Part shown: piece after piece, positions 26,411-34,297 of the stretch
How positions within the stretch are numbered: position 1 is the stretch's first letter
Layout of the letters: each line of letters begins with the position of its first letter
DNA from: Flavivirga jejuensis
Lineage (GTDB): Bacteria > Bacteroidota > Bacteroidia > Flavobacteriales > Flavobacteriaceae
DNA length: 64,000 nt
Direction: 5' to 3'
Assembly (NCBI RefSeq): GCF_030540765.1
Contig: NZ_JAUOEL010000001.1
Coordinates: 744,001-808,000, forward strand
Translations under genes and position numbers: made by a program
Notes under the pieces: model-generated
What the model was told of the DNA's origin: nothing
Databases searched by the model: none
The model's input: the letters and a program-made list of their open reading frames with translations, nothing else

Positions 26411-26659
26411 AAACTTAACAATATTATCGTGCTAAAGATGGGGGCAAAAGTCAGAAACAAAAGTTATCTGAGAGGGATTAATTAACATATATTAATTTCT
26501 TACATACCCCTGATTTGAATGAGTTGAAGACGCATTTTAATGTTAAGTTTTTTATAGTGTGTTATGTAGTTAAGAGATAGCTTTAAAAGAGGAAATGAAT
26601 TAGGAAAGCTATGGTATAAAGCTAAAATTCAAAAATAGCTATTTATACCTTTTCAGACA

Positions 26660-27289
26660 TTATACTCTTCTTTTTCTGATAAAAACACAAGAGCCGTCAG
26701 CAGGCATAGGGTCTTTTATAGCAGCAACTTCAATTGATTCTATATAAATTAACTCATCGGTCTGATAATGTTTTGGGTCTAGAATTCTGTAAGGTTTACG
26801 AGCCCGAATTTATATAGTTCCAAAATCAGCATTAGTTGCATTTTTACATAATTGGTAATAGGTATGCTACCACTTAAGCATAAAGCACGAAGCCTGCCAT
26901 CATTGCGTAGTTCGTCATTCATAGGTTGCTCACAAGTTGAATCGCTCATTACTAAGCGACCATGAGGTTTTAAAACCCAGTACATTTCTGCAATAGCTTG
27001 CTTTAAATCATCTGCTTTAATAATATTGAATAAGCAATTTTGTGCTGCAACATCAATACTATTATCTTCCACAAGAAGATTCATAGCATCTCCTTTTTTA
27101 AGTTCTACAAAGTCACTTTTAAACCAAGGGTTTTGTTTTTCAGCTTCTTTAAAATTCTCTTGAGATGCTTTTAGCATTTCATCAACCACATCAATACCAA
27201 TAACATCGCCTTTTTGTCTATTGAAATAAGCGAACTGTAATAATTCCATACCGCCTCCAACACCAACATATAACACTTTGCTACATTTT
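26660..27289 (-). pseudogene. Decayed second copy of arsM
   Basis: The translation follows the intact ArsM (28117-29088) closely: LYVGVGGGMELLQFAYFNRQ, then DDLKQAIAEMYWVLKPHGRL, up to SIPITNYVK. There a one-base deletion (near 26830) shifts the frame; the match resumes as RARKPYRILDPKHYQTDEL and ends after ADGSCVF in a stop. The N-terminal 60 residues, including the Cys-Cys pair and Cys 49 of the intact protein, are missing, and the C-terminal 50 residues are replaced by a short tail. A GTG-started fragment of 165 codons remains open but cannot be functional as a whole methyltransferase. Confidence 0.9.
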
Positions 27290-27336
27290 TAAGTTTCTTT
27301 TTATGCTGAGCTGAAGAAGAAAAGGGAAAGGAAAGA

Positions 27337-27392
27337 CAGAGCTCACTCGTTTTTTGAAAAAATCTCAAAATTAAAGGTATTGCTCTGATCTT
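27337..27392 (-). promoter_or_regulatory. Structured element B upstream of the arsM remnant
   Basis: On the minus strand CAGAGC pairs with GCTCTG across about 40 nt, with an internal TTTTGA/TCAAAA hairpin; the 3' arm GAGTGAGCTCTG is followed by a pyrimidine run. Same placement and 3' arm as element A, with compensatory changes in the stem. It may belong to the leader of the former arsM copy. Confidence 0.4.
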
Positions 27393-27808
27393 TTGGGGGT
27401 CTTCTATAGTGAAATCCTTCTTATATTAAGGATTCATGTAATTTCTATTTGTTTAATCAGGTAAACTTGATCTCCTTGTTAACATTTCTATGTCTAAAAA
27501 AGGTTCTCAGTCATTACTTTTTATATTGTTTTTTTAATAATTTTCAACAAAAATCGAAAATAAAAGTTGTATTAAAAGGATAATAAATTGTCTGAGAGGG
27601 ATTATCTTGAAGGGTTTGTAATCTGATTCTTTCGCTGTGTTTACAGGGGGTTCGAAAGGTTTTTCTTATAGTGTTTGTTGCAACTAATTGTAAATAAGTC
27701 GATAAATAATTGGTGTTCTATTTTAAAGGGAGTTATTCTTACAAAAAAGGGTTTTAATGCTATTTTAAAACAACCCATATAATTTAAATTATATAAAGTT
27801 GTTTTTGA

Positions 27809-27904
27809 TATATGATGAAGTATTATGTTTTACAATATTAAATGAACAAATAAGAACTTATTTGTTTTTGATAAAGCATTGTAAAAACATATGATGTATC
27901 ATTT
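27809..27904. repeat. Long imperfect palindrome in a non-coding spacer
   Basis: TGTTTTACAAT (27826-27836) pairs with ATTGTAAAAACA (27878-27889), and inside it ACAAATAAG (27846-27854) pairs with CTTATTTGT (27857-27865) around a two-base loop. Weaker outer pairing around ATATGAT / ATCAT extends it to nearly 100 bp. It may be a miniature mobile element or a stable RNA hairpin. No gene is seen in 27290-28116. Confidence 0.5.
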
Positions 27905-27966
27905 TAAACATGAGTTCGATATAGGAACAAAATTATTAAGCTGAATTTCAAAAAGTTAAAGCTTAA

Positions 27967-28105
27967 TGTCAGGTTGGGTTGAGCGCAGTGAATAATTCGT
28001 AAAATATGGTGAAACTGAATTCCTGTGAATTCGCGAAATTTGTGTCTAAAATTTTTAACACAGATCTCAGAATGACACTTTTTAGGCAGTCTCTTTCTAT
28101 TTGTT
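27967..28105. repeat. Degenerate flavobacterial interspersed repeat
   Basis: GTCAGGTTGGGTTGAGCGCAGTG resembles the GTCAGTTCGAGCGCAGT arm at 38993. The right end, GAATGACACTTTTTAGGCAGTCTC, matches the repeat arm at 62271-62294. This is a mosaic or older copy of the same dispersed family, placed just after arsM. Confidence 0.5.
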
Positions 28106-28116
28106 ATTAGAAATAA

Positions 28117-29088
28117 TTAACAGCATCCACCTCCATCATAATGGTATGTGGATTCTGATAAATAAATATCGTCTCTATGTAATGCTTTTAATGCGCCTGC
28201 TGTTTTATCGCAAATGGCTAAAGGCTGATTTTTAAGTAAAACATGCCCAGCTTTATCATCAAAATAATCTTCATCGCCATAATAAATTGCAGCTTTACCA
28301 GTAAATATACAAGGACCATCTTCTGGCATTGGATCTTTAATAGCAGCCACTTCTATAGATTCTATATAGATTAACTCGTCTGTTGGGTAATTTTTTTGGT
28401 CGAGTATTCTGTATGGTTTTCTTGCTCTAATCTCGATAGTTCCAAACCCAGCATCGGTTAGCGCTTTTACGTATTCTGCAATAGGTAAGCTACCACTTAA
28501 GCATAAAGCACGTAGTCTTTCGTCATTTCGTAACGTGTCATTCATGGGTTGTTCGCATGTTGGATCGCTCATTACTAATTTACCATGAGGTTTTAAAACG
28601 CGATACATTTCTGCTATGGCTTTTTTTAAATCTTCAGCTTTAAAAATATTAAACAAACAGTTTTGGGCAGCTACATCAATACTATTATCTTCTACAGGAA
28701 GATTCATAGCATCCCCTTTTTTAAGGTCTACAAAGTCACTTTTAAACCAATCGTTTTGAGCCTCAGCTTCAATAAAATTTTTGCGTGACGCATCTAACAT
28801 TTCATCAACAACATCAATACCTACTACACCGCCTTTCTGACGATTAAAATAAGCAAATTGCAAAAGCTCCATACCGCCACCAACACCAACATATAACATT
28901 TTAGGATTGTTGGTTAAATCGCGAGCATGAACAGTGCTTCCACAGCCATAGTTCATTTCTTGCATGATTTTAGGGATTTTTAATCCAGGTAATTCCCAAA
29001 TAGGATTTGTGGTACAGCATAGCCCAACATCTGGTGTTAAAGCGGCTTCTTTATACACATCGTGAGTGGTTTCTAGATAATTACTCAT
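28117..29088 (-). CDS. arsM: Arsenite S-adenosylmethionine methyltransferase of arsenosugar synthesis (ArsM)
   Basis: 323 aa class I methyltransferase. The SAM site is MLYVGVGGGMELLQ (64-77) with acidic IDVVDEML and a KKGDAMNLPV strand. Cysteines at 24-25 (GLCCTTNP), at 49 (NYGCGS), in AQNCLF and in DPTCEQP could bind As(III). The C-terminus ends GGGCC. This is the long form called arsenosugar biosynthesis arsenite methyltransferase, which makes dimethylarsenic, the substrate of ArsS. A tandem heptamer repeat lies directly in front of ATG 29088. Upstream on the same strand is the nucleoside phosphorylase gene. The decayed paralogue is at 26660-27289. Confidence 0.9.
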   Translation of the reverse strand: MSNYLETTHDVYKEAALTPDVGLCCTTNPIWELPGLKIPKIMQEMNYGCGSTVHARDLTNNPKMLYVGVGGGMELLQFAYFNRQKGGVVGIDVVDEMLDASRKNFIEAEAQNDWFKSDFVDLKKGDAMNLPVEDNSIDVAAQNCLFNIFKAEDLKKAIAEMYRVLKPHGKLVMSDPTCEQPMNDTLRNDERLRALCLSGSLPIAEYVKALTDAGFGTIEIRARKPYRILDQKNYPTDELIYIESIEVAAIKDPMPEDGPCIFTGKAAIYYGDEDYFDDKAGHVLLKNQPLAICDKTAGALKALHRDDIYLSESTYHYDGGGCC

Positions 29089-29091
29089 AGT

Positions 29092-29126
29092 TTCAGTATT
29101 CAGTATTCAGTATTCAGTATTCAGCA
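29092..29126. repeat. Tandem heptamer repeat before arsM
   Basis: Five consecutive 7-bp units TTCAGTA (the last TTCAGCA) end 3 nt before the arsM start codon on the minus strand, where the ribosome-binding region should be. A short tandem tract here can change length by slippage. Confidence 0.9.
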
Positions 29127-29155
29127 TTCGGATTAGTCTATGATTGCAAACAGTT

Positions 29156-29968
29156 TTAAAGCGTTTTTATTAATTCTTTAAATAATGTTATCATATCTGG
29201 TTCTGCTTTAGCTGCATTTTCAATGATATCTGCAATATTAACAGGTTCTAAGTTATCTGGGTCGCATTCATCTGTTAAAACAGATACGGCTGCTGCTTTT
29301 AATTTTAAATGGTTAGCCACAATAATTTCAGGTACTGTACTCATACCAACAGCGTCCGATCCAATAATTTTTAACATACGATATTCTGCTTTGGTTTCTA
29401 ATTGTGGTCCCACAACACTAGCGTAAACACCTTTATGTAATTTAATATTATTTGCTTTAGCTATATTTTCAAGTTTTGAATTGATTTCCGCATCATATGG
29501 AGCACTCATATCTGTAAAGCGTTCTCCTAATTTTTCAACCCCTTTAAAAGCCAAAGGCGAGCTCCCTTGTAAATTAATGTGATCTTCAATAACCATTAAT
29601 TCTCCTTTTTTAAAGTTTAAATTAATGGCTCCGGCAGCATTGGAAACTAGTAATGTTTTAATGCCTAACTTTTCCATAATACGAACAGGATATGTAACAT
29701 CTTGTAATGTATAGCCTTCATATATATGAAAACGCCCCTGCATAACCACCACTTTTTTGCCAGCAAGTTCTCCATAAATTAATTTTCCTTTATGAAACTC
29801 TACAGTTGCTGTTGGGAAATTAGGAATATGATTATAACTAACTTCTTTTATAATGTCTATTTCGTTGATGAGTTGCCCTAGTCCTGTGCCTAGAATAATA
29901 CCAATTTCGGGATTTTCAAAACCTTTGTTTTGTAAATATTCCGTTGTTTCGTTTATATACTTAATCAT
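29156..29968 (-). CDS. Purine-nucleoside phosphorylase
   Basis: 270 aa, trimeric PNP (PunA) type. Phosphate-binding ILGTGLGQL (near 25), HKGKLIYGEL, GRFHIYEGY (near 80), LLVSNAAGAIN (near 110), the purine-site QLETKAEYRML and GSDAVGMSTVPEIIVA (near 195) are all present. It cleaves purine nucleosides to the base and ribose-1-phosphate. In the arsenosugar pathway it would remove adenine from the arsenic-adenosine intermediate made by ArsS; otherwise it serves purine salvage. It is 67 bp upstream of arsM on the same strand. The assignment to the arsenic pathway is by location. Confidence 0.9.
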   Translation of the reverse strand: MIKYINETTEYLQNKGFENPEIGIILGTGLGQLINEIDIIKEVSYNHIPNFPTATVEFHKGKLIYGELAGKKVVVMQGRFHIYEGYTLQDVTYPVRIMEKLGIKTLLVSNAAGAINLNFKKGELMVIEDHINLQGSSPLAFKGVEKLGERFTDMSAPYDAEINSKLENIAKANNIKLHKGVYASVVGPQLETKAEYRMLKIIGSDAVGMSTVPEIIVANHLKLKAAAVSVLTDECDPDNLEPVNIADIIENAAKAEPDMITLFKELIKTL

Positions 29969-30044
29969 TTTCTGTTTTTGGAATTAATAATCGAGGATTC
30001 AAAGTTTTGTACTTTCAAAAATATATGATTTTATACAAAACACC

Positions 30045-30755
30045 TTATTTAATTACCAGCTTTTTAGAAATGTTTTTTCTATCAGAAGTGGCAGATAAAA
30101 TATAAATTCCAGATTTAAGATTTGATACGTCCATATCTTGATTTAATTGTGTTTCTTTTTGATAAACAATGCTTCCTAAAGTATTAAAGATACGTATTTG
30201 AGCTAGTTCATTCGTTGGACTTGAAATTCGGATCAAATTATTTGCAGGGTTTGGAGAAATAGATATGTTGCTAAAGGAATTGTCTTCTAAACTTAAGGTG
30301 CAATTTTCTGATGTAAATGGTGTATAGGAACCAAAATCCCATAAAACATCATTCGCAAAACAATTAAAATAAACTTTATCAAATTCGAGGATGTTCACAG
30401 ATACTGGAATACTAACAGTAAAAGAGCTAACACCATTAAATTTTGTTATTAGACCAAATTCTATAATATCATTTGCGGGATAATCTGATACAGATGAATT
30501 TCTTATTGTATTATCTGATGCTCCTTTAGAGTCAATTAAATAAGCTCTTACATCTGGGCCAGTGGCTGTACTGAAATTAGATTCTAAATCTAATGTTACT
30601 GTATCGTTTGTATTTAAGGTTACTGTAACATCCCCAGATATATTATAAGATGAATTCATTGTATTATTTCCAAAACTATTTGCGGCTCTCTCGCATTGAG
30701 AAATACTTGTTTGGTAGGTTATTAAAAGGGTAAGGAAGAGTAAAGATTTTTTCAT
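30045..30755 (-). CDS. Secreted protein with DM13-like domain and T9SS sorting signal
   Basis: 236 aa. Signal peptide (residues 1-19, ending TSISQ). Residues about 30-145 resemble the DM13 domain: SGDVTVTLNTNDTVTLDLES, GPDVRAYLIDSKG, FDKVYFNCFANDVLWDFG, with a conserved Cys in the position seen in DM13 proteins, a family proposed to act in redox or adhesion. Residues about 160-236 are a type A C-terminal T9SS domain (ISPNPANNLIRI, GSIVYQKE, LKSGIYILSATS), so it is secreted and probably surface-anchored. It sits between arsenosugar genes; a link to arsenic is not evident. Confidence 0.75.
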   Translation of the reverse strand: MKKSLLFLTLLITYQTSISQCERAANSFGNNTMNSSYNISGDVTVTLNTNDTVTLDLESNFSTATGPDVRAYLIDSKGASDNTIRNSSVSDYPANDIIEFGLITKFNGVSSFTVSIPVSVNILEFDKVYFNCFANDVLWDFGSYTPFTSENCTLSLEDNSFSNISISPNPANNLIRISSPTNELAQIRIFNTLGSIVYQKETQLNQDMDVSNLKSGIYILSATSDRKNISKKLVIK

Positions 30756-30863
30756 GGTAAATTATTTTAATAATGAATGTAATTCATTACTAAGTCGCTA
30801 TCCTTTTAAAATAATTTCACTTTATCTGTTTTTTATTAATTAGTGTCTGTTTCCGACCAGGTA

Positions 30864-31496
30864 CTAATTAAGACTTAGTTGCTTTATTTTTTCTTGTAAA
30901 GCTAAATTAGACTTATAAAATTCTGAAGCCAATAAATCTTCAAAGGTGTCAATGTCGTTTAGTGCTTCTAATAAAGTATAAACTATATTTTCTTGATCTA
31001 ATTCTTTAAGAGTAACCTCCAATAAATGAGATTCACTCCAGGGTTTATCGTCAAATATAGCATGATACATTTTGGTCATCCCTACAAGATAATACCCACC
31101 ATCTATAGCAGGTCCAAAAACAACCTCGTTGTTTTCTAGAGCTTTTAATCCTTTTTCGATATGTTCTGAACTAATGTCTGGTAAATCAGAGCCTATAAGA
31201 ACGATACGTTCGTAACCATCTTCAAAACCTTTTAAGAAAGCATTCTTCATACGCTCGCCTAAATTTTCCCCTTCTTGAACCGTTTTGTATTGGTCTTGCC
31301 ATTTCGTGTCTACAACGGCATCAGAAAAGTAAATGCGTTTATCGGCTTGAAGGTTTTGTGTAGCATCCTCTGTAACTTGTACCAACTCCGAATATACATC
31401 AAAAGCCCCCTGATTGCCTATTGTTTTAGCAAGACGTGTTTTTACTTTTCCTAATTTTATGTTTTTTACAAAAACAATAACAAGTTCTTTATTCAT
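30864..31496 (-). CDS. TIGR04282-type glycosyltransferase, arsenosugar-associated (copy 1)
   Basis: 210 aa GT-A fold of the DUF2064 / rSAM-selenodomain transferase 1 group. Motifs are IVFVKNIKLGKVKTRLAKT at the N-terminus (the KTRL nucleotide site), IGSDLPDIS near 100, and FGPAIDGGYYLVGM near 127. RefSeq calls this family an arsenosugar biosynthesis glycosyltransferase. It overlaps the rhodanese gene by 8 bp. The second copy at 39081-39767 lacks the N-terminal KTRL motif, so this copy is the better candidate for the active enzyme. Confidence 0.87.
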   Translation of the reverse strand: MNKELVIVFVKNIKLGKVKTRLAKTIGNQGAFDVYSELVQVTEDATQNLQADKRIYFSDAVVDTKWQDQYKTVQEGENLGERMKNAFLKGFEDGYERIVLIGSDLPDISSEHIEKGLKALENNEVVFGPAIDGGYYLVGMTKMYHAIFDDKPWSESHLLEVTLKELDQENIVYTLLEALNDIDTFEDLLASEFYKSNLALQEKIKQLSLN

Positions 31497-31983
31497 ATAC
31501 TTTTATACCTTTTTTTAACCATTGACTCCATTTGAGAGAAAATGTGTGAATACTATCGGTTTCCTTTTCTACAGAATTATAAACGGGTAAATCATTGTTT
31601 TTCCACTCAAAGATTCCCCCATATAAATTTTTAACGTTTTTATATCCTGCTTTTTTTAAACTATCACCAATAGATTCCGATCGAATACCAACTGAGCAGT
31701 ACACTATAATTTCTGAGTTTTTATTCGGGATTTTTTTCTGAATACTATCTATTTTAAATTCGTCATATCCCACATGAATGGCATGCTTTAAGTGACTGGT
31801 ATGGTACTCTTTAGGTTCTCTGGAGTCTAATAAAAAGACATCCTTATTAAGTGCTTTTAATTCTTGAGGCGTAATATAAGGCACACTTTTATCATTATAT
31901 TTATTTAATAATTTTTTAATTGATTTTTGAGCCTGAATGTGCGTGCTGCCAAAAAAAAGTAAAAATAGAATAAAGTATTTCAT
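31489..31983 (-). CDS. Rhodanese-like domain protein, exported
   Basis: 164 aa. Signal peptide ends THIQAQ near residue 19. One rhodanese domain follows: FLLDSREPKEYHTSHLKHA, IVYCSVGIRSES with the active-site Cys and Arg-containing loop, and YGGIFEWKNN. It would carry a persulfide or similar species in the periplasm. A thiol site can also bind As(III), which would suit its place between the TIGR04282 enzyme (8-bp overlap) and the phosphoesterase-fold gene. Function in the pathway is inferred from location. Confidence 0.85.
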   Translation of the reverse strand: MKYFILFLLFFGSTHIQAQKSIKKLLNKYNDKSVPYITPQELKALNKDVFLLDSREPKEYHTSHLKHAIHVGYDEFKIDSIQKKIPNKNSEIIVYCSVGIRSESIGDSLKKAGYKNVKNLYGGIFEWKNNDLPVYNSVEKETDSIHTFSLKWSQWLKKGIKVYE

Positions 31984-32012
31984 AGCGATTTAGTCTTTCA
32001 AATTTAATAAAA

Positions 32013-32840
32013 TTACAACTGAATACCGAATCCTTGCAAGCCACTTTCTACTGCTGGTAGAATTTCAGTATTATCCCAAATTCCAGTGATAATGGTTCTT
32101 GCATATTCCTTAGGTAGCAATTCGTTTTGCATTAGTTTACTAGTTAATTTATAATTGTAATTTAAAGTGTGATGTTTGTACTTTAAAACCCCATCATGAC
32201 CCTCTAAAATAGCATACCATACACTCGAATTACCATCGTTAGCTGGCATACCGATAACACCAGGGTTTATCCAAAGTTTGCCTTCTTTTTTATGACTAAA
32301 AGGTAATCCGCAATGTCCAGCAATAATAACATCTTGGTTTTCTACGGAAAAATTAGCTGATTTGATTTCCCATGGCGTAGATTTAAAAATAAACTCGGAA
32401 GTATTAAAATATGATCCATGTACCACCATTACTTTTTTACCAGCATAATTAAATGTGATATGATCTGGTAGCGTATTTATAAACTTCAGAGCATTTTTTG
32501 AGAGTCTGCTCTGTGCATAAGCATACCATAATTGGGAAAACCCATCACATCTGGAGCCTTTTCTAAAATCACAGCCACAATCTTCAGAACCTTCACGGAG
32601 TTGAATTTCTACATTACCCGCAATACTTTTAGCTTTCCAAATTTTAAATAATTGAACTGTTTCTTCGGGTTGTGAGCAATAGCCAACAATATCCCCAGTA
32701 CAAATACAATTTTCTGGAGTAATGTCTTCATGTTCTGCTACCTGTTTTAAAGCTTCTAAAGCTTGAAGGTTACTATAAACACCGCCGAAAAGCAATACTT
32801 TGCCAGATATGTTACCTAAATGCTCTATTTTTTTATCCAT
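32013..32840 (-). CDS. Metallophosphoesterase-fold protein with altered metal motifs
   Basis: 275 aa from ATG 32840; the reading frame is open 18 codons further, but that part overlaps the symporter gene and looks artificial. The fold signatures of the YfcE/MPPE family are in order, but the ligands differ. The first DxHxN motif is GGVYSN. GDIVGY (near 48) is intact. GNHD is GNVE. The usual His-containing loop reads VVHGSY, and GHTH reads GHCG. The Cys pair in EDCGCDFRKGSRC (near 110) is unusual. It may bind another ligand, or it may be catalytically different. It sits in the arsenosugar locus, overlapping the Na+/solute symporter gene by 16 bp. Confidence 0.75.
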   Translation of the reverse strand: MDKKIEHLGNISGKVLLFGGVYSNLQALEALKQVAEHEDITPENCICTGDIVGYCSQPEETVQLFKIWKAKSIAGNVEIQLREGSEDCGCDFRKGSRCDGFSQLWYAYAQSRLSKNALKFINTLPDHITFNYAGKKVMVVHGSYFNTSEFIFKSTPWEIKSANFSVENQDVIIAGHCGLPFSHKKEGKLWINPGVIGMPANDGNSSVWYAILEGHDGVLKYKHHTLNYNYKLTSKLMQNELLPKEYARTIITGIWDNTEILPAVESGLQGFGIQL

Positions 32841-34159
32841 TTTGGAAGTATATATAAGGTTATACAAGATAGAATGCCCCAAACATTTACCCAAAGTAAA
32901 TCGGCATATTTCCCTTCGGTAAGAATTAATGTTTTTGGAAAAATATCAAACACTAAAACAAATCCGAAAATCAAACCGCAAATCACACTCAAATAAAAAC
33001 TAATTTTGGGGACTTTTACGTTCCAGAACATAAAGACAGGAGTTAAGCCAATAACCATGGTTCCAGAAATGGTTGTCGCCGATAAAATTTCAGCATCTAA
33101 AAAAACGGGTAAAGTACCCAAAATAGCAATCGCTGCCATAGAAGCGCGGCCAAAGGATAGGTTTTTACCCATATTCAAATCGATGGCTAATAGTTTTGAA
33201 AATGATGAAAATGTGGAGTCTAAAGTTGAAGCTGCTGATGTAATCATAATAAAATTGATGACTAATAAAATGACCACTCCAAAGGCTTTTCCAACTTCAA
33301 CTGCTGCTTGCCCCTTCATGCCTTGCGTTTGAGCATATATACCAATAATACTGAACAGCATAATACATAAAGGGCCTAAAACACTGGCTAACAAAAAACT
33401 TCTTCTGGTAATTTTTGGAGATGCAATAAACGCACGATCTGTTAAAACAGGATCGTGGAATGGATAACTAAAGGATTGAATGATTGCAGCAAAAAATAAA
33501 TTAAGTCCGAATTCAAAACTCCAGGTTCCTGAGGATATAACATCTTTAGGAGAAAAATCATCAACTGAAAACACATGCCATAAAATCACAACAAGTAATA
33601 TCGAAAACAATACCATCTGAATGACATCTGTAAATATCGAACTGCTTAATCCGCCTTTAATAGCATAAGCCAAAGTGAGAACTGTAAATACAATAATAGA
33701 CAGATAATAGGGTTTGGTGCCTGTGTTTCCAAAATAACTGCCAATTACCATGGTATTACTCCAGACCTCGTTGAATAAACGAATGGCAATTAAAATGGAG
33801 AAAATAGCCATCGCTCCTTTTCCAAATTTGGAGGTTAAAAATTGGTGGATACTTTTAAATTGACCTTTGGTACGCATTTGATAAATCAGGACACCAGCTA
33901 CAGCGAATGATAAATAATACCCTGCATAAGCGACACCGCCAACAATTCCAAAATCGAGTCCGAGGTTTGCAGCATTCGTAATGCTTTTGGCAAAAATCCA
34001 TGAGATAATTAAACTCCCAGTTAATACCAAAGTATTAGGTGTTTTACGATTGGTTACAGCTTTAAAAAACTGATCTGTGGTTTTGGCTAATGGTGACAAG
34101 AAAAACAGTATCAAACTTGATACGATAATTAATGTCCATTGCCAGTAAATTGTTTCCAT
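32825..34159 (-). CDS. Sodium:solute symporter family protein
   Basis: 444 aa, about 11-12 membrane helices, of the SSS family (LeuT fold). Supporting sequence includes GLDFGIVGGVAYAGYYLSFA near 70, a conserved YAIKGGLSSSIFTDVIQ near 165, and AASTLDSTFSSFSKLLAID near 305, all typical of SSS proteins. It is somewhat shorter than many members. It would import a small organic solute with Na+. It follows SusD and SusC on the same strand and overlaps the phosphoesterase-fold gene, so one transport unit is likely, with the SusCD pair delivering a solute to the periplasm. Substrate unknown. Confidence 0.82.
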   Translation of the reverse strand: METIYWQWTLIIVSSLILFFLSPLAKTTDQFFKAVTNRKTPNTLVLTGSLIISWIFAKSITNAANLGLDFGIVGGVAYAGYYLSFAVAGVLIYQMRTKGQFKSIHQFLTSKFGKGAMAIFSILIAIRLFNEVWSNTMVIGSYFGNTGTKPYYLSIIVFTVLTLAYAIKGGLSSSIFTDVIQMVLFSILLVVILWHVFSVDDFSPKDVISSGTWSFEFGLNLFFAAIIQSFSYPFHDPVLTDRAFIASPKITRRSFLLASVLGPLCIMLFSIIGIYAQTQGMKGQAAVEVGKAFGVVILLVINFIMITSAASTLDSTFSSFSKLLAIDLNMGKNLSFGRASMAAIAILGTLPVFLDAEILSATTISGTMVIGLTPVFMFWNVKVPKISFYLSVICGLIFGFVLVFDIFPKTLILTEGKYADLLWVNVWGILSCITLYILPKWIKK

Positions 34160-34175
34160 ATATTTCCCTTCCTAG

Positions 34176-34283
34176 CCTTCCCAAAGGGAAGGAACTCTTA
34201 CTCGGTTGTAAAATTATTTTTTATTATCTCTTATTTTTTTATTCATCTTGATTCCATAACAGTTCCCTTTCCTTCGGAAAGGG
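34176..34283. repeat. Two GC-rich hairpins between symporter and susD
   Basis: CCTTCCC-AAA-GGGAAGG (34176-34192) and CCCTTTCC-TTC-GGAAAGGG (34265-34283) are perfect small palindromes in the 138-bp spacer. They resemble dispersed flavobacterial repeats and could attenuate transcription between susD and the symporter gene. Confidence 0.55.
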
Positions 34284-34297
34284 TTAGGGATAGGAAT

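Noticed and set aside
26460..26520. CTGAGAGGGATT resembling part of a TPP riboswitch (also near 27590)
   Set aside because: The remaining conserved TPP parts (ACCUGAUCUGGAUAAUGCCAGCG) are not present in order and no thiamine gene follows.
26779..27276. A 165-codon methyltransferase gene
   Set aside because: It lacks both ends of the family, starts with GTG inside the domain and contains a frameshift; it is reported as a pseudogene.
27290..28116. Hidden genes in the 0.8-kb gap
   Set aside because: No frame with start, codon usage and length typical of the neighbours; only repeats and hairpins are visible.
32841..32894. Longer N-terminus of the phosphoesterase-fold protein
   Set aside because: The 18 extra codons overlap the symporter end and have no family support.
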